Assembly (NCBI RefSeq): GCF_003205835.1 | Contig: NZ_CP029773.1 | Location: 3,628,501 to 3,692,500 of the forward strand | DNA from: Stenotrophomonas maltophilia | GTDB taxonomy: Bacteria > Pseudomonadota > Gammaproteobacteria > Xanthomonadales > Xanthomonadaceae | Direction: 5' to 3' | Length of the DNA: 64,000 bases | Shown here: positions 48,713-59,300 of the stretch, one piece after another | How the letters are laid out: the number at the start of each line of letters is the position of its first letter | Position numbering within the stretch: the first letter of the stretch is position 1 | Position numbers and translations under genes: made by a program | The notes under the pieces: generated by a model | Database searches by the model: none | The model's input: the letters and a program-made list of their open reading frames with translations, nothing else | What the model was told of the DNA's origin: nothing

Positions 48713-49272
48713 CGCGTTCCCTGCAGCCACTGGCGGGCGATGAACAGCGCTGCCAGCGAGCGTCCCTCGGAGAAGTCTTCGCGCAGCATCAGCTGGTCCA
48801 GCTCGGCCAGCCTCCACGGTACGACTTCCAGTTCTTCCGGCTCGTCGCCGGCCAGCTTTTCCGGGTACAGGTCGCGCGCCACCACCAACCACGACTGGTG
48901 GCTCATGTAGGTCGGGGCCAGGGTCATCGCGCGCAGCACGTCCACCCGGCGCGCGCCGTAACCGGCCTCTTCCTTCAGTTCGCGGTCGGCCGCCTGCTCC
49001 GGCGTCTCGCCGGCATCGATCCGGCCCTTGACCAGGCCCAGCTCGTAGCGGTGCATGCCGGCCGCGTATTCACGTACCAGCAGTACGGTCTCGTCATCGA
49101 GCATCGGCACCACCACCACCGCGCCATGACCCCGGCTGACCAGGCGCTCGAAGCGGCGGCGTTCGCCGTTGGAGAACTCCAGGTCCAGGTGCTGGCGCTG
49201 GAAGGGGCCGTTCTCCTCATCGGTGATCCGATGGATGATCGGCAAGCGACGGCCGGCACGGTCATCGTTCAT
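48709..49272 (-). CDS. nudE: Nudix hydrolase, NudE-like (ADP-compound hydrolase)
   Basis: A 187-residue protein. The Nudix box is GRIDAGETPEQAADRELKEE followed by AG, complete. Substrates of NudE include ADP-ribose, NADH and Ap3A. The ATG at 49272 follows a GGAG-like site; upstream frame residues are basic and not family-like. First gene of a tight operon whose members all clear unwanted nucleotides, and divergent from bioA. Confidence 0.92.
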   Translation of the reverse strand: MNDDRAGRRLPIIHRITDEENGPFQRQHLDLEFSNGERRRFERLVSRGHGAVVVVPMLDDETVLLVREYAAGMHRYELGLVKGRIDAGETPEQAADRELKEEAGYGARRVDVLRAMTLAPTYMSHQSWLVVARDLYPEKLAGDEPEELEVVPWRLAELDQLMLREDFSEGRSLAALFIARQWLQGTR

Positions 49273-49312
49273 GCGGAATCTCCGCGGCGGCCGGCGCCTG
49301 CGCCGGGGCCGA

Positions 49313-49318
49313 TAGAAT
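49313..49318 (+). promoter_or_regulatory. -10 element of bioA
   Basis: TAGAAT, 31 nt before the bioA ATG. No good -35 seen. Confidence 0.4.
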
Positions 49319-49349
49319 GTGCAGGCAGCAACATGTTCATGAGCCCGAA

Positions 49350-50741
49350 ATGCTAGCAGACCCAACCCCTTCCCCGCTGGCCCAGCACTGGCGGCAGCGC
49401 GACCTGCAGGTGCTGTGGCACCCGTGCACGCAGATGCGTGAACACCCGGACACCCTGCCGCTGGTACCGATCGCCCGCGGCGAAGGTGCCTGGCTGATCG
49501 ACCACGACGGCAACCGCTATCTGGATGCGGTCAGCAGCTGGTGGACCAACCTGTTCGGCCATGCCGAACCGCGCATCGGTGGCGCCATCGCCGCCCAGGC
49601 CACGCAGCTGGAACAGGTGATGCTGGCCGGATTCGGCCATGAGCCGGCCATCACCCTGGCCGAACGCCTGCTGGCGCTGGCCCCGCGCCAGCCTGGCCGC
49701 GAACCGCTGGCCAAGGTGTTCTACGCCGACAACGGTTCCGCCGGCGTGGAAGTGGCGCTGAAGATGGCCTTCCAGTATTTCCAGAACCGTGGCGAGCCGC
49801 GGCGCACGCGCTTCATCGCACTCGAAAACGGCTACCACGGCGAAACCCTGGGCGCGCTGGCGCTGGGTGACATCCCGCTGTATCGCCGCGTCTACGCGCC
49901 GCTGCTGGCCGAAGGACTGTTCGCGCCCTCGCCCGACGCTTACCTGGCCGAGCCCGGCCAAAGCGCAGCCGATCGCGCGCGGCAGGCGGCGGATGGACTG
50001 GCCACGCTGTTCGACCAGCATCCGGGCGAGATCTGCGCGGTAATCCTGGAACCTCGCCTGCAGTGCGCGGGCGGCATGCGCATGCATGACCCGGTGTACC
50101 TGCAGCGCGTGCGCGAACTGTGCGATGCCCACGGCGCGTTCATGATCGCCGACGAGATCGCCACCGGCTTCGGCCGCACCGGCACCCTGTTCGCCTGCGA
50201 GCAGGCCGGGGTGATGCCGGACCTGATGTGCCTGTCCAAGGGCCTGACCGGCGGCTTCCTGCCACTGGCCGCCGTGCTGGCGACGCAGGCACTGTACGAC
50301 GCGTTCCTCGACGACTCGCGCGAGCGCGCGTTCCTGCACTCGCACAGCTACACCGGCAACCCGCTGGCCTGCGCGGCCGCGCTCGCGACGCTGGACATCT
50401 TCCGCGACGACGATGTGATCGCCCGCAACCGCGGCATCGCCTCGGTGATGGGCACGCTGGCTGCACCGTTCAGCGACCATCCGCACGTGGCCGACGTGCG
50501 CCAGGCGGGCATGGTGGTGGCGTTCGAACTATCGCGCGACGGCAACAAGCGCACCCCGTTCGACCCGGCGCTGCGGCTGGGCCTGCACGCCTACAAGGCC
50601 GCGCTGAAGCGCGGTGTGGTGCTGCGACCACTGGGCGACGTGCTGTACTGGATGCCACCCTACTGCGTGGATGACGAACAACTGGAGCTGCTGGCACATA
50701 CCACGCTGGCAGCGATTGACGAGGCGATTGCATGCGCGTGA
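49350..50741 (+). CDS. bioA: Adenosylmethionine-8-amino-7-oxononanoate aminotransferase
   Basis: A 463-residue class III PLP aminotransferase making 7,8-diaminopelargonate for biotin. VLWHPCTQMREHPDTLPLVP and WLIDHDGNRYLDAVSSWWTN are specific to BioA. The PLP loop is YADNGSAGVEVALKMAFQYF, the acid ADEIATGFGRTGTLFA, and the Schiff-base Lys is in CLSKGLTGGFLPLAAV. The ATG at 49350 matches homolog length. It overlaps rsmE by 10 nt. Other bio genes are not here. Confidence 0.95.
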   Translation: MLADPTPSPLAQHWRQRDLQVLWHPCTQMREHPDTLPLVPIARGEGAWLIDHDGNRYLDAVSSWWTNLFGHAEPRIGGAIAAQATQLEQVMLAGFGHEPAITLAERLLALAPRQPGREPLAKVFYADNGSAGVEVALKMAFQYFQNRGEPRRTRFIALENGYHGETLGALALGDIPLYRRVYAPLLAEGLFAPSPDAYLAEPGQSAADRARQAADGLATLFDQHPGEICAVILEPRLQCAGGMRMHDPVYLQRVRELCDAHGAFMIADEIATGFGRTGTLFACEQAGVMPDLMCLSKGLTGGFLPLAAVLATQALYDAFLDDSRERAFLHSHSYTGNPLACAAALATLDIFRDDDVIARNRGIASVMGTLAAPFSDHPHVADVRQAGMVVAFELSRDGNKRTPFDPALRLGLHAYKAALKRGVVLRPLGDVLYWMPPYCVDDEQLELLAHTTLAAIDEAIACA

Positions 50742-51469
50742 CCCGCTGTCCCATCGACCTGGCGCTGCACAGCGGCCAGACCGTGACCCTGCCGGAAGAG
50801 ACGGCCAACCACCTGGTGCGGGTGATGCGCCTGCGCGAGGGCGATACCTGCGTACTGTTCAACGGTGACGGCCACGACTACAGCGCCACCCTGACCGTGG
50901 CCGGCAAGCGCGAGGTACAGGTCCGCATCGACGCCGTGCAGGCCATCGACACTGAATCACCGCTGGCGATCACTCTGCTGCAGGGCATCGCCCGCGGCGA
51001 GAAGATGGACCTGATCCTGCAGAAGGCCACCGAACTGGGCGTGGCGGCGATCATTCCGGTCAACGCCGAGCGTACCGAGGTGAAGCTCGATGCAGCACGG
51101 GCGGAGAAGCGCGTGGCGCACTGGAACAACGTGGTGACCTCAGCCTGTGGCCAGTCCGGGCGCGCACGCATTCCGCAGGTGGGCCCGCCGCTGTCGCTTG
51201 CGCAGGCGGCAGCGGCGCTGCCGGTAGATACGCTTCGGTTGACCCTGGACCCGCAAGGCGCGCACCGGCTGTCGACGCTGGACGCCGCACCCGTCGGGGG
51301 CATCGTGATCGCGATCGGTCCGGAAGGCGGCTGGTCGCCGCGCGACCGGGATCAACTGGCGGCGGCGGGGTTCCAGGGCCTGCAGCTGGGCCCGCGCATT
51401 CTGCGCACCGAAACCGCCGGCCTGGCCGCGATTGCAGCACTGCAGGCGCGGTTGGGCGATCTGGGCTGA
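50732..51469 (+). CDS. rsmE: 16S rRNA m3U1498 methyltransferase
   Basis: A 245-residue SPOUT methyltransferase. NHLVRVMRLREGDTCVLFNG is the N-terminal PUA-like region. The SAM-binding knot is LQGIARGEKMDLILQKATEL and IAIGPEGGWSPRDRDQLAAA with LGPRILRTETAGLAAIAALQ. The start at 50732 lies inside the end of bioA (10-nt overlap). Ends before a SMAG repeat. Confidence 0.95.
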   Translation: MRVTRCPIDLALHSGQTVTLPEETANHLVRVMRLREGDTCVLFNGDGHDYSATLTVAGKREVQVRIDAVQAIDTESPLAITLLQGIARGEKMDLILQKATELGVAAIIPVNAERTEVKLDAARAEKRVAHWNNVVTSACGQSGRARIPQVGPPLSLAQAAAALPVDTLRLTLDPQGAHRLSTLDAAPVGGIVIAIGPEGGWSPRDRDQLAAAGFQGLQLGPRILRTETAGLAAIAALQARLGDLG

Positions 51470-51481
51470 GGCTGATTCGTG

Positions 51482-51545
51482 GTAGTGCCGGCCGCAGGCC
51501 GGCATCCACGGGATCATGAGGCTGCCGGCCAGCGGCCGGCACTAC
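51482..51545. repeat. SMAG repeat, dimer
   Basis: GTAGTGCCGGCCGCAGGCCG and inverted CCAGCGGCCGGCACTAC, with a 20-nt spacer. Lies between convergent rsmE and chpC. Confidence 0.88.
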
Positions 51546-51571
51546 CGGGAATCCGACCGGCGGATGTCCGA

Positions 51572-52036
51572 TCAGGCCGCCAGCGATTCCAGCGCGGCTT
51601 CCAGCGCATCCAGGTTCGGCAGCAGCGCACTCTTTTCGCCCAGCAGCACGCGCATGTGCACGATCTGCGGCAGGGTTTCCTCGGAGGCGTCGGCCAGCAG
51701 GCCGTCGCGCGGCACCGAGATCAACTGCGGGAAATTCTGCGTCAGCAGCGCATAGTAGGGGCGCTGCGCGTTGCCGCTCAGGGCCTTCAGCACCACTACC
51801 TTGTTGTGGCCGCTCACGGCTTCTTCGCCCAGACCGGACAGCCGTGCGAACGACACCAACGGCACCTGCCAGCCATGCCAGCCGATCTCGCCGACCAACC
51901 AGCGCGGGGCATCGGAGACTGGCTGCACCGGCACGCGCGACATCATTTCGGCCACCGTGGCATTGGGCAGCAGCACGCGCTCATTGCCGGCCTGGATCAG
52001 GACGCCGCGGATCTCATCATTGCTGGCGTAGCTCAT
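51572..52036 (-). CDS. chpC: CheW-like protein ChpC
   Basis: A 154-residue protein with a CheW fold: ERVLLPNATVAEMMSRVPVQ, WLVGEIGWHGWQVPLVSFAR, NKVVVLKALSGNAQRPYYAL. It is the second CheW-type adaptor of the Pil-Chp pathway, thought to couple other receptors to ChpA. The ATG overlaps the chpB stop by 4 nt. Last gene of the operon. Confidence 0.9.
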   Translation of the reverse strand: MSYASNDEIRGVLIQAGNERVLLPNATVAEMMSRVPVQPVSDAPRWLVGEIGWHGWQVPLVSFARLSGLGEEAVSGHNKVVVLKALSGNAQRPYYALLTQNFPQLISVPRDGLLADASEETLPQIVHMRVLLGEKSALLPNLDALEAALESLAA

Positions 52037-53370
52037 GGTGCCTCTCCGTTGTCGTCTTCCACGCCCCAGCGCGCGGCAATGGCCTGCGCCAGTTCCTGCG
52101 GTTCTCCGGCGACCCTGCCGGCCGCAACCACGGCCGTGGCCGCAGCCGGGTCATAGCAGCCCTCACCCACCTGCCCGGCCACCCAGGCACCGGCGGCCGC
52201 CAGGTCCAACGCCGGTCCGACGTGGGCCAGATCGGCACCACTGAGCAATACCAGCGCGGTGTGGTCAGCCGGCAGCGCGGCAATCGCGATCCCCTGCGCG
52301 TCGCTGATGAAATGCAGGCCATCGCTGGCCGCACGTACGCCGATATCATCGGCCAGCACGTGCACTTCACCGGGTGTGGCGCGCTGGCCGGCTTCGGCCA
52401 GTTGCACCGGCAGCGGCGATACGCGTGCCATCTGCTTGACGAGATTGCCGTAACGACCGCCATCCAGGCGCATGTGCACCAGGACCGGCACGCTCAGCGA
52501 AGACGGCAACGCGCCGAGCAGGCGACGCAGCGCATCCGGGCCACCGATGCCGGCCAGCACCAGCAGCGATCCGGCACGTGCACCCACAGGCGCAGCAGCG
52601 TCCAGATCGACCAGGCTGAGGTGGTCGGTATCGAAAGAAGGCATCGGCGCGTCGTCGGCAATGTTGCTGACGGTGGCCGGCGCGTCCACCGCGTCCTCGA
52701 CCAGCGACCACGCGGTGTGGTCGAAGGAGATCGGCGGCACGGCCGGTGCTGCAGCAACGGGCTCAGCCAGCGACGGCAGTACCGGTGCCTCCAGCGGCTC
52801 CGACACGACCGGCTGCAGCGCGGCCAGTGCCTGCTCCAGTGCGATCGGCTCGTGCAGTTGTGCAGGGGGGGAATACAGGCTGTCGGCCGGCACCTCGTCG
52901 GCCCAGCTCAGCGCCTGGTCCAGATGCGGTTGCAGCGCCTCTTCCTGCGGTGCCGGCGCCGGTGCCGGGTGGCCCGGTTCCAGCTGCAGGCTGGGCTCGT
53001 CCTCGGCCCCTGGCGGCAGTACCTGCTGGTGGCCGTGCAGCTTGGCGGCCAAGTGGCGGCCCCAGCGCTGGGCTTCCCAGCCATCGCGGCGCGCGGCCAG
53101 CTCGGCCTCGTCGAAGACCAGGGTCAGGCCCGGGGCGGACAGCACGCTTTCCAGGCGCTCAAGTGCATCCTCGATGGCCGCCTCGAGGGCGATCACCACG
53201 ATCTGCGGACGGGCGTCCTGCAACAGCTGCGGCTCCAGGCTGTTCGGGTCGTCTTCCAGCACCAGCTGCACATCCGCATGCGACAGCGCCTCGCGCAGGC
53301 GCTCACGCGCCGCACCGGGGCGGGCCAGCAGGGCCACGGCCGGAGCCGCTTGGGTTTCACTCACGGACAC
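52033..53370 (-). CDS. chpB: CheB-like protein of the Pil-Chp system, probably without esterase activity
   Basis: A 445-residue protein. The N-terminal ~110 residues resemble a degenerate receiver; then a Pro/Ala-rich linker; then a C-terminal CheB-like domain (about 265-430). Compared with CheB, the GASTGG serine motif reads LAGIGGPDALRRLL, so the nucleophile Ser is Gly. The His region is kept (PVLVHMRLDGGRYGNLVKQM). The usual TGMGxDG reads LSGADLAHVGPALDLAAAGA, without the expected Asp-Gly. It overlaps chpA by 14 nt and chpC by 4 nt. It may be structural or regulatory only. Confidence 0.83.
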   Translation of the reverse strand: MSVSETQAAPAVALLARPGAARERLREALSHADVQLVLEDDPNSLEPQLLQDARPQIVVIALEAAIEDALERLESVLSAPGLTLVFDEAELAARRDGWEAQRWGRHLAAKLHGHQQVLPPGAEDEPSLQLEPGHPAPAPAPQEEALQPHLDQALSWADEVPADSLYSPPAQLHEPIALEQALAALQPVVSEPLEAPVLPSLAEPVAAAPAVPPISFDHTAWSLVEDAVDAPATVSNIADDAPMPSFDTDHLSLVDLDAAAPVGARAGSLLVLAGIGGPDALRRLLGALPSSLSVPVLVHMRLDGGRYGNLVKQMARVSPLPVQLAEAGQRATPGEVHVLADDIGVRAASDGLHFISDAQGIAIAALPADHTALVLLSGADLAHVGPALDLAAAGAWVAGQVGEGCYDPAAATAVVAAGRVAGEPQELAQAIAARWGVEDDNGEAP

Positions 53371-56300
53371 GGGCGATCCCCAGCAGGTCGTACACGTTAC
53401 GCATCAGGTCCAGTTCCTGGTACGGCTTGCCCAGGTAACGCTGGACGCCGATCTCGAAGGCGCGCTGGCGGTGTTTGTCGCCGCTGCGCGAAGTGATCAT
53501 CACGATCGGCACATCCTTGTAGCGCGGGTCGGCACGCATCGCGGTGGCGAGCTCGTAGCCATCCATGCGCGGCATCTCGATATCCAGCAGCATCAGGTCG
53601 GGCACGCGCTCTTCCAGGCGTTCCAGCGCTTCCACGCCATCGCGGGCGACGCTGACCTCGAAGTTGTGGCGTTCGAGGATGCGGCCGGTGACCTTGCGCA
53701 TGGTCAGCGAGTCGTCGACCACCATCACCAGCGGCACCTGGCGCTCCTGGCGCGGCGCATTGGCCAGCACGGGCAAGGTCGGGTTGGCGAGGAAGCGGCG
53801 CACCAGCGGCGCCACGTCCAGGATCACCACCACGCGACCATCGCCGGTGATGGTGGCGCCGTAGATGCCCGGCACCGATGCGATCTGCAGGCCGACCGGC
53901 TTGACCACGATTTCGCGGTTGCCCAGCACCTGGTCGATCGCCACGGCGGCACGCAGATCACCGGCGCGGACCAGCAGCAGCGGCACCTGGTCCTGGCCAT
54001 CGGCACGCGCCGGGGCCTGGCCTACCAGGCTGCCGAGGTCGTACAGCGGATAGTCCTCGCCGCTGTAGCGGTAGCTGCTGTCGGCGGCTTCGAAACGCTC
54101 GCGCGACAGGCGGCCGATACCACTGACCGAGGCGACCGGCACTGCAAAGGTGGTCTCGCCGATCTGTACGAACACCGCCTGGGTGACCGCCAGCGTCTGC
54201 GGCAGGCGCAGGGTGAAGCGCACGCCCTGGCCCCGCACCGACTGGATGTCGACCGAGCCACCGAGCTGGCGCACTTCGTTTCGCACTACGTCCATGCCCA
54301 CGCCACGGCCGGCCAGCTGGCTGACCTGGTCGGCGGTCGTGAAGCCGGAAGCGAAGATCAGGTTGTCCAGCTCCTGCTCGTTCGGTTGTGCGTCGGCCGC
54401 CAGCAGGCCCCGGTCGATGGCGCGGCGGCGGATCGCTTCGCGATCCAGGCCAGCGCCGTCATCGGCCACTTCCAGCACGATTTCCGAACCTTCGCGGTGC
54501 AGGCGGATGGCGATCTCGCCTTCCTCCGGCTTGCCGGCGGCGCGACGCTGTTCCGGCGCTTCCAGGCCATGGGCCACGGAGTTGCGTAGCATGTGTTCCA
54601 GCGGCGCGACCATGCGGTCGAGGACGTTGCGGTCCAGTTCGCCGTGGGTGCCTTCCAGGGTCAGGTGGACCTGCTTGCCGGTATCCATGCCGGACTGGCG
54701 GACCACGCGGCGCAGGCGCGGCACCAGACCATCGAACGGCACCATGCGCGCACGCATCAGGCCATCCTGCAGCTCGGAGCTGACGCGCGACTGCTGCTGC
54801 AGCAGCGAATCGTACTGGCGCGACAGATCGTCCAGCACGCCCTGCAGGCCCCCCAGGTCGGCCGCCGACTCGTTCAGCGCACGGCTGAGCTGCTGCAGGG
54901 TGGAGAAGCGGTCCAGTTCCAGCGGATCGAACTTCTGGTCGGCCTGGTCCTGTTCGCGCTGGTAGCGGGCGACGATCTGCGCCTCGGTTTCCAGGTCGAG
55001 GCGGCGCAGCTGGTCGCGCAGTCGCGCATTGGTGCGTTCCAGTTCGCCCATGGCGCCACGGAAGGCACCCAGCTGCTGTTCCAGGCGCGAGCGGTAGATC
55101 GCCACTTCACCGGCATGGTTGACCAGGCGGTCGAGCAGATCGGCGCGCACGCGCACCTGCTCCTGCTGCGGACGCGCCAGCGGATCTTCATCGACCACGC
55201 CCTCGGCCGGCAGCGGTGCCGACAGCGGGATATCGACCAGGGCAGTCGATGGGCTGACGGTCTGCGCCGGAGCCGCCTCGACCACACTGGCCCCGTGCGC
55301 GGCCGCCACGGCCGCCGCGATATCGGTGGTGGTGCGGACTTCAAAGGCTTCGACCAGATCCTGCGCCGGCTCCACCACGCGGTGCGCGCCGGTGCGGGTG
55401 AGCAGCTGGTGCAGGCGATCGAACCCACGCTCCAGCAACTGCACGTCGCGGCGCTCGATCTCGGTACGGCCCGCGGCCACGGCCTCCAGCAGCGATTCGA
55501 TGCTGTGGCCAAGGTCGCCGATGGCGTTGATGCCAGCCATGCGTGCGCCACCCTTCAGGGTGTGCAGATCACGCTGCAGGCCGGCCAGTACCTCGCGGTC
55601 CTGCGGCGCATCGCGCAGTTCGCTGATCAGGCCATCGCAATGATCCAGCAGGTCCTTGCCTTCCTCGACGAAGATATCGACCAGTTCGCGGTCGTACACG
55701 CTGAAATCGAGCGCATCAACGCCATCGGCGCTGTCTTCCAGAGCGGCGGCTCCATCGTCGGCCGGCAGGTTGGCGGCGGCTTCGGACTCGACAGGCTCGG
55801 CATCGGCATGGACCGTGCCCCGCCCCGGTGCGTCTTCGAGTTCGAAGAAGCGCACCGGGCCGCCGGAGGCCTGCAGTGCGTCCGCTGCGACCTCCTCATT
55901 CACCGTCGCCGGGGACGGCTGATCGGCGCTCTCTCCTTCACCGATCGCCGCCTCCCCGCCGACGTCCGCATCCTCGGCAAAGGCTTCCGCCTCGCCCGGC
56001 GCGAGTTCGCTGGCCTGGAGGCCGAGCACGGGCCATTGCCCGTCGTCGTCCAGGGTCTGCTCTTCGTCGATCACGTGCAGGCCGGCCTCGAGCGCGGCTG
56101 CCAGCGTGACCGGTTCTGCAAAACCCGGCGCAGCCATTTCATCCTGCAGGCTCGACAGCTCGCTGTCGAGTGGCAGTGCAGCAGTGACGTCGAAGTCGTT
56201 GCCATCGACATCGCCCAGGCCTGCGGGCTGCTGCGTATTCAGGTCGATCGCGTCAGTTTCTGCAGGCGCAGGCAGCTCATCCGTGTCGCGGTCGTCCACC

Positions 56301-59300
56301 GGCAATGCGCTGGCGTCGAGGTACGGCGACAGGTCGTCCGCGGCAGTCAGTTCGGCTTCGGCGGCCGGCGTCGGTGCAGCCTCCACTTCGGCCGGCGCAA
56401 CAACCGGATCACTTTCAACCGGCTGGATCGATTCAGGCGATCCGGTATCCACGGTGGCGGCTTCGTCCTCGCCCGGCACCGACGGCCATCCGGCATCGAA
56501 GTAGCGCGAAAGATCATCGCTGCCGGTCAGTTCACCGACGTCGAGACCGGTGTCGATCACGTCCGTGGTTTCCGGCACCTGCGCGCCGGCTGCAATCGGT
56601 TCCAGCACCGGCTCGGCAGGCTCGATCCCAGACCCGGTCGGCTCGAACGCGGAGGCATCCGGCGTGTCGACAGCGGCATCGAACTCCGGATCGGTCTCCA
56701 GCGCCAGCTCGTCGTCCTCGTCCTCCAGCCCGACCATCGGCCAGCGCGCTTCCGGCAGTTCGCCGGCCAGCGCCTGCAGGCGCTGCACCAGCGCTTCCTG
56801 CGGAACAATGCGCGGCTGCTCGGCCTGCAGCGCTTCCATGGTCGCGGTGATCGCCTGCGCAGTCGCCCCCAGTGCGGCTACGCCTTCGTCACCAGGCACC
56901 ACGTCTGCAGCCAGTGCACGCTTGATGTAGGACTCGGCACCGCCGGTGACGGCAGTGATTTCCGGCACTTCGGTCATCGCGAAGGCGCCGTTCATGGTGT
57001 GCACCGCGCGCAGCAGCGCGTCGCTGACCGGCTGCGGTGCCTGCTGCGCCGAACGCAGCCAGTCCTGCAGGGTGGCCTGGTGGACTTCCACTTCGGCTTC
57101 GAGGATCTCGCGCAGCACGCTGTCGATATTGGCTGGCGTGCCCACGGCCTCGGGCACCGGCTCGGCTTCGGCCTGCACCGACGCGATGGCTTCGGCCTCG
57201 AGGATGCGGCTGATGTCGTCCTCGCCTTCGCTCCCGGCCTCCACCACCGGTGTCGCAGGTGCGACCGCAACCGGCAACGGTACGTAGTAGGTTTCCTCAC
57301 CAGCGCCGACACGGTCGGCGATGGCCTGCATCGCCTGCAGGTCCACGCTGATGCGCTGGCCGTGGCGAAGTGCTGCGTTCAGCTGCGGCAACGCCGCGTG
57401 CGCGTTGTCGACCATGGCCAGCACGGCCGGCGAGGCCGGACGGCTACCGTCCAGCACGCGATTGAGCATGCCCTCGATCTTCCACGCGAACTCACCCAGG
57501 GTGCGGGCACCGACCAGGCGGCCACTGCCCTTGAGGGTGTGGAAGATGCGGCGGATCGGCCGCAGCCGGTCCATGTTGTCCGGCTGCATGCGCCATGCCG
57601 GCAGCAAGGTACCGAGGTTGGCCAGTTCGTCATCGAACTCTTCCAGGAACACCTCACGGATGTCCTCGTCGATGTTCTCAGCGTCATCATCGAAGCCCGC
57701 TTCAAAGCCCACCTCGGCATCCACCGCGACTGGCGCTTCGACGACGGTCGGTGCGGCCGTTGCCTGCGGATTGAAGTCCGCAGCCGCCGCGCTCAGCTCG
57801 GCAAAGAACTGCGCGTCGGCTTCGCTGAAGTCGATCGGCGCGATGGTGTCGATGTCGATCACCGACACCGCAGGTGCATCCGCCACAGGCGTCGGCGCAT
57901 CGGCACCGGGTGCCGGCGTGTCAATCGGTGCATCCGCAGGAGCGGTGCCCATTTCGACGGCAACAGGATTCTCGTCCTCCATCGTTGGCGCGCCGGCATC
58001 GACGATCTCCAGCGACGGATGCAGCACGGCATCGTCGTCCAGCGTCAGCGTCTCCATCGCATGCAGCGACAGCACATCGTCAGCGTTGTCCAGCGCGTCG
58101 GCGTCGAAGCGGAACACCACGTCGCCACTCGCCGGAGCAGCCTCGTGCTCGGCGGCCACCGGATCAAACACCGGCGCGGCATACGCATCGGCGTCGATGC
58201 TTGTCGTCGCAACTGCGCCTTCGTCGGCGTCCAGCGCGACTTCATCCGCCGGTGCCGGAGGCGTTGCTTCCGACAGCGTCCAGTGTGTTGCAGCGCCCTG
58301 CCCCGCGTCGGCCTGTTCGAAACTGACCGGATCGAAGCTGGCAAAGGTCGGGCTGCGCTCGTCGGCAGGCGCGAGCGGATCAGCTTCCGGATGGAACGGC
58401 GCGAGATCCCACTGCGGCACCTCGGGCGCAGGCGCGCTCGAAGCCGCAAACACCAGCGGTGCATCCGCGTCGTCATGCAGCGACAGCGGTGCGGACGCAC
58501 CAGTCCCCAGCGCACCAAACATCAGGCTGTTGTCCACCACGTCCGGTGCAGGCGTGGCCGGTGGCGGGTCGAAGGTAAAGTCCGGCAGCGGTACCGGCAC
58601 CGTGCCCGCGGCAGGCGCGGCCGGCTGCACCGGAATCTCGATGTGCTCCGGCTGCAGCGGCTCGGCCTGCAGCGTGACCGGCTCGCGCTCGATCAGCAGC
58701 GACGCAAACGCAATCGGCGCGGCTGCAACAGGTTCCGCCGCGTTGCGCTCCGGCAACGGCCAATAGCGCAGCGCTTCAAGGCTGCTGCGGGTGATGTCGA
58801 GGATGTCCTCGCGCCCCGGCCGACGGTCGCGCAGGGCTTCGAGGTAATACTCCAGGCTGGCCATGGCGTCGGCCAGGGTGTCCAGCTGGCGGCCACTGGG
58901 CACGCGCTGGCGACCGATCAGCTCGGCTTCGATGTACTGCTGCACACCGCGCAGGTAATCGGCAGCCGTGCCCAGATCCAGCATGCGCAGCGCGCCGGAA
59001 ACATCGCCCAGCAGGCGCGGCACGTCCTGCAGCTCGGCATGGTTCCAGCTGGTTTCAATGAAAGCGACAAAATGCTCACGGGCGGCGGCGAAGTTGGCGA
59101 TGGCCTCATGTGCCAGCACCTCCACCGTGCGCCGGTTCTCGACCGCGCTCGGATCATCTTCGCCACTGCCACCGGCACCCAGATGGGCGACCTGGTCGTC
59201 CAGCGACGCGTCCACGTAGAGCAATGCGCCGGCGATATCCAGCAGCAGGTTCTCGTCGATCTGCTGGCGGCCTTCGACCACGCCACGCAGCGCATCGCGC

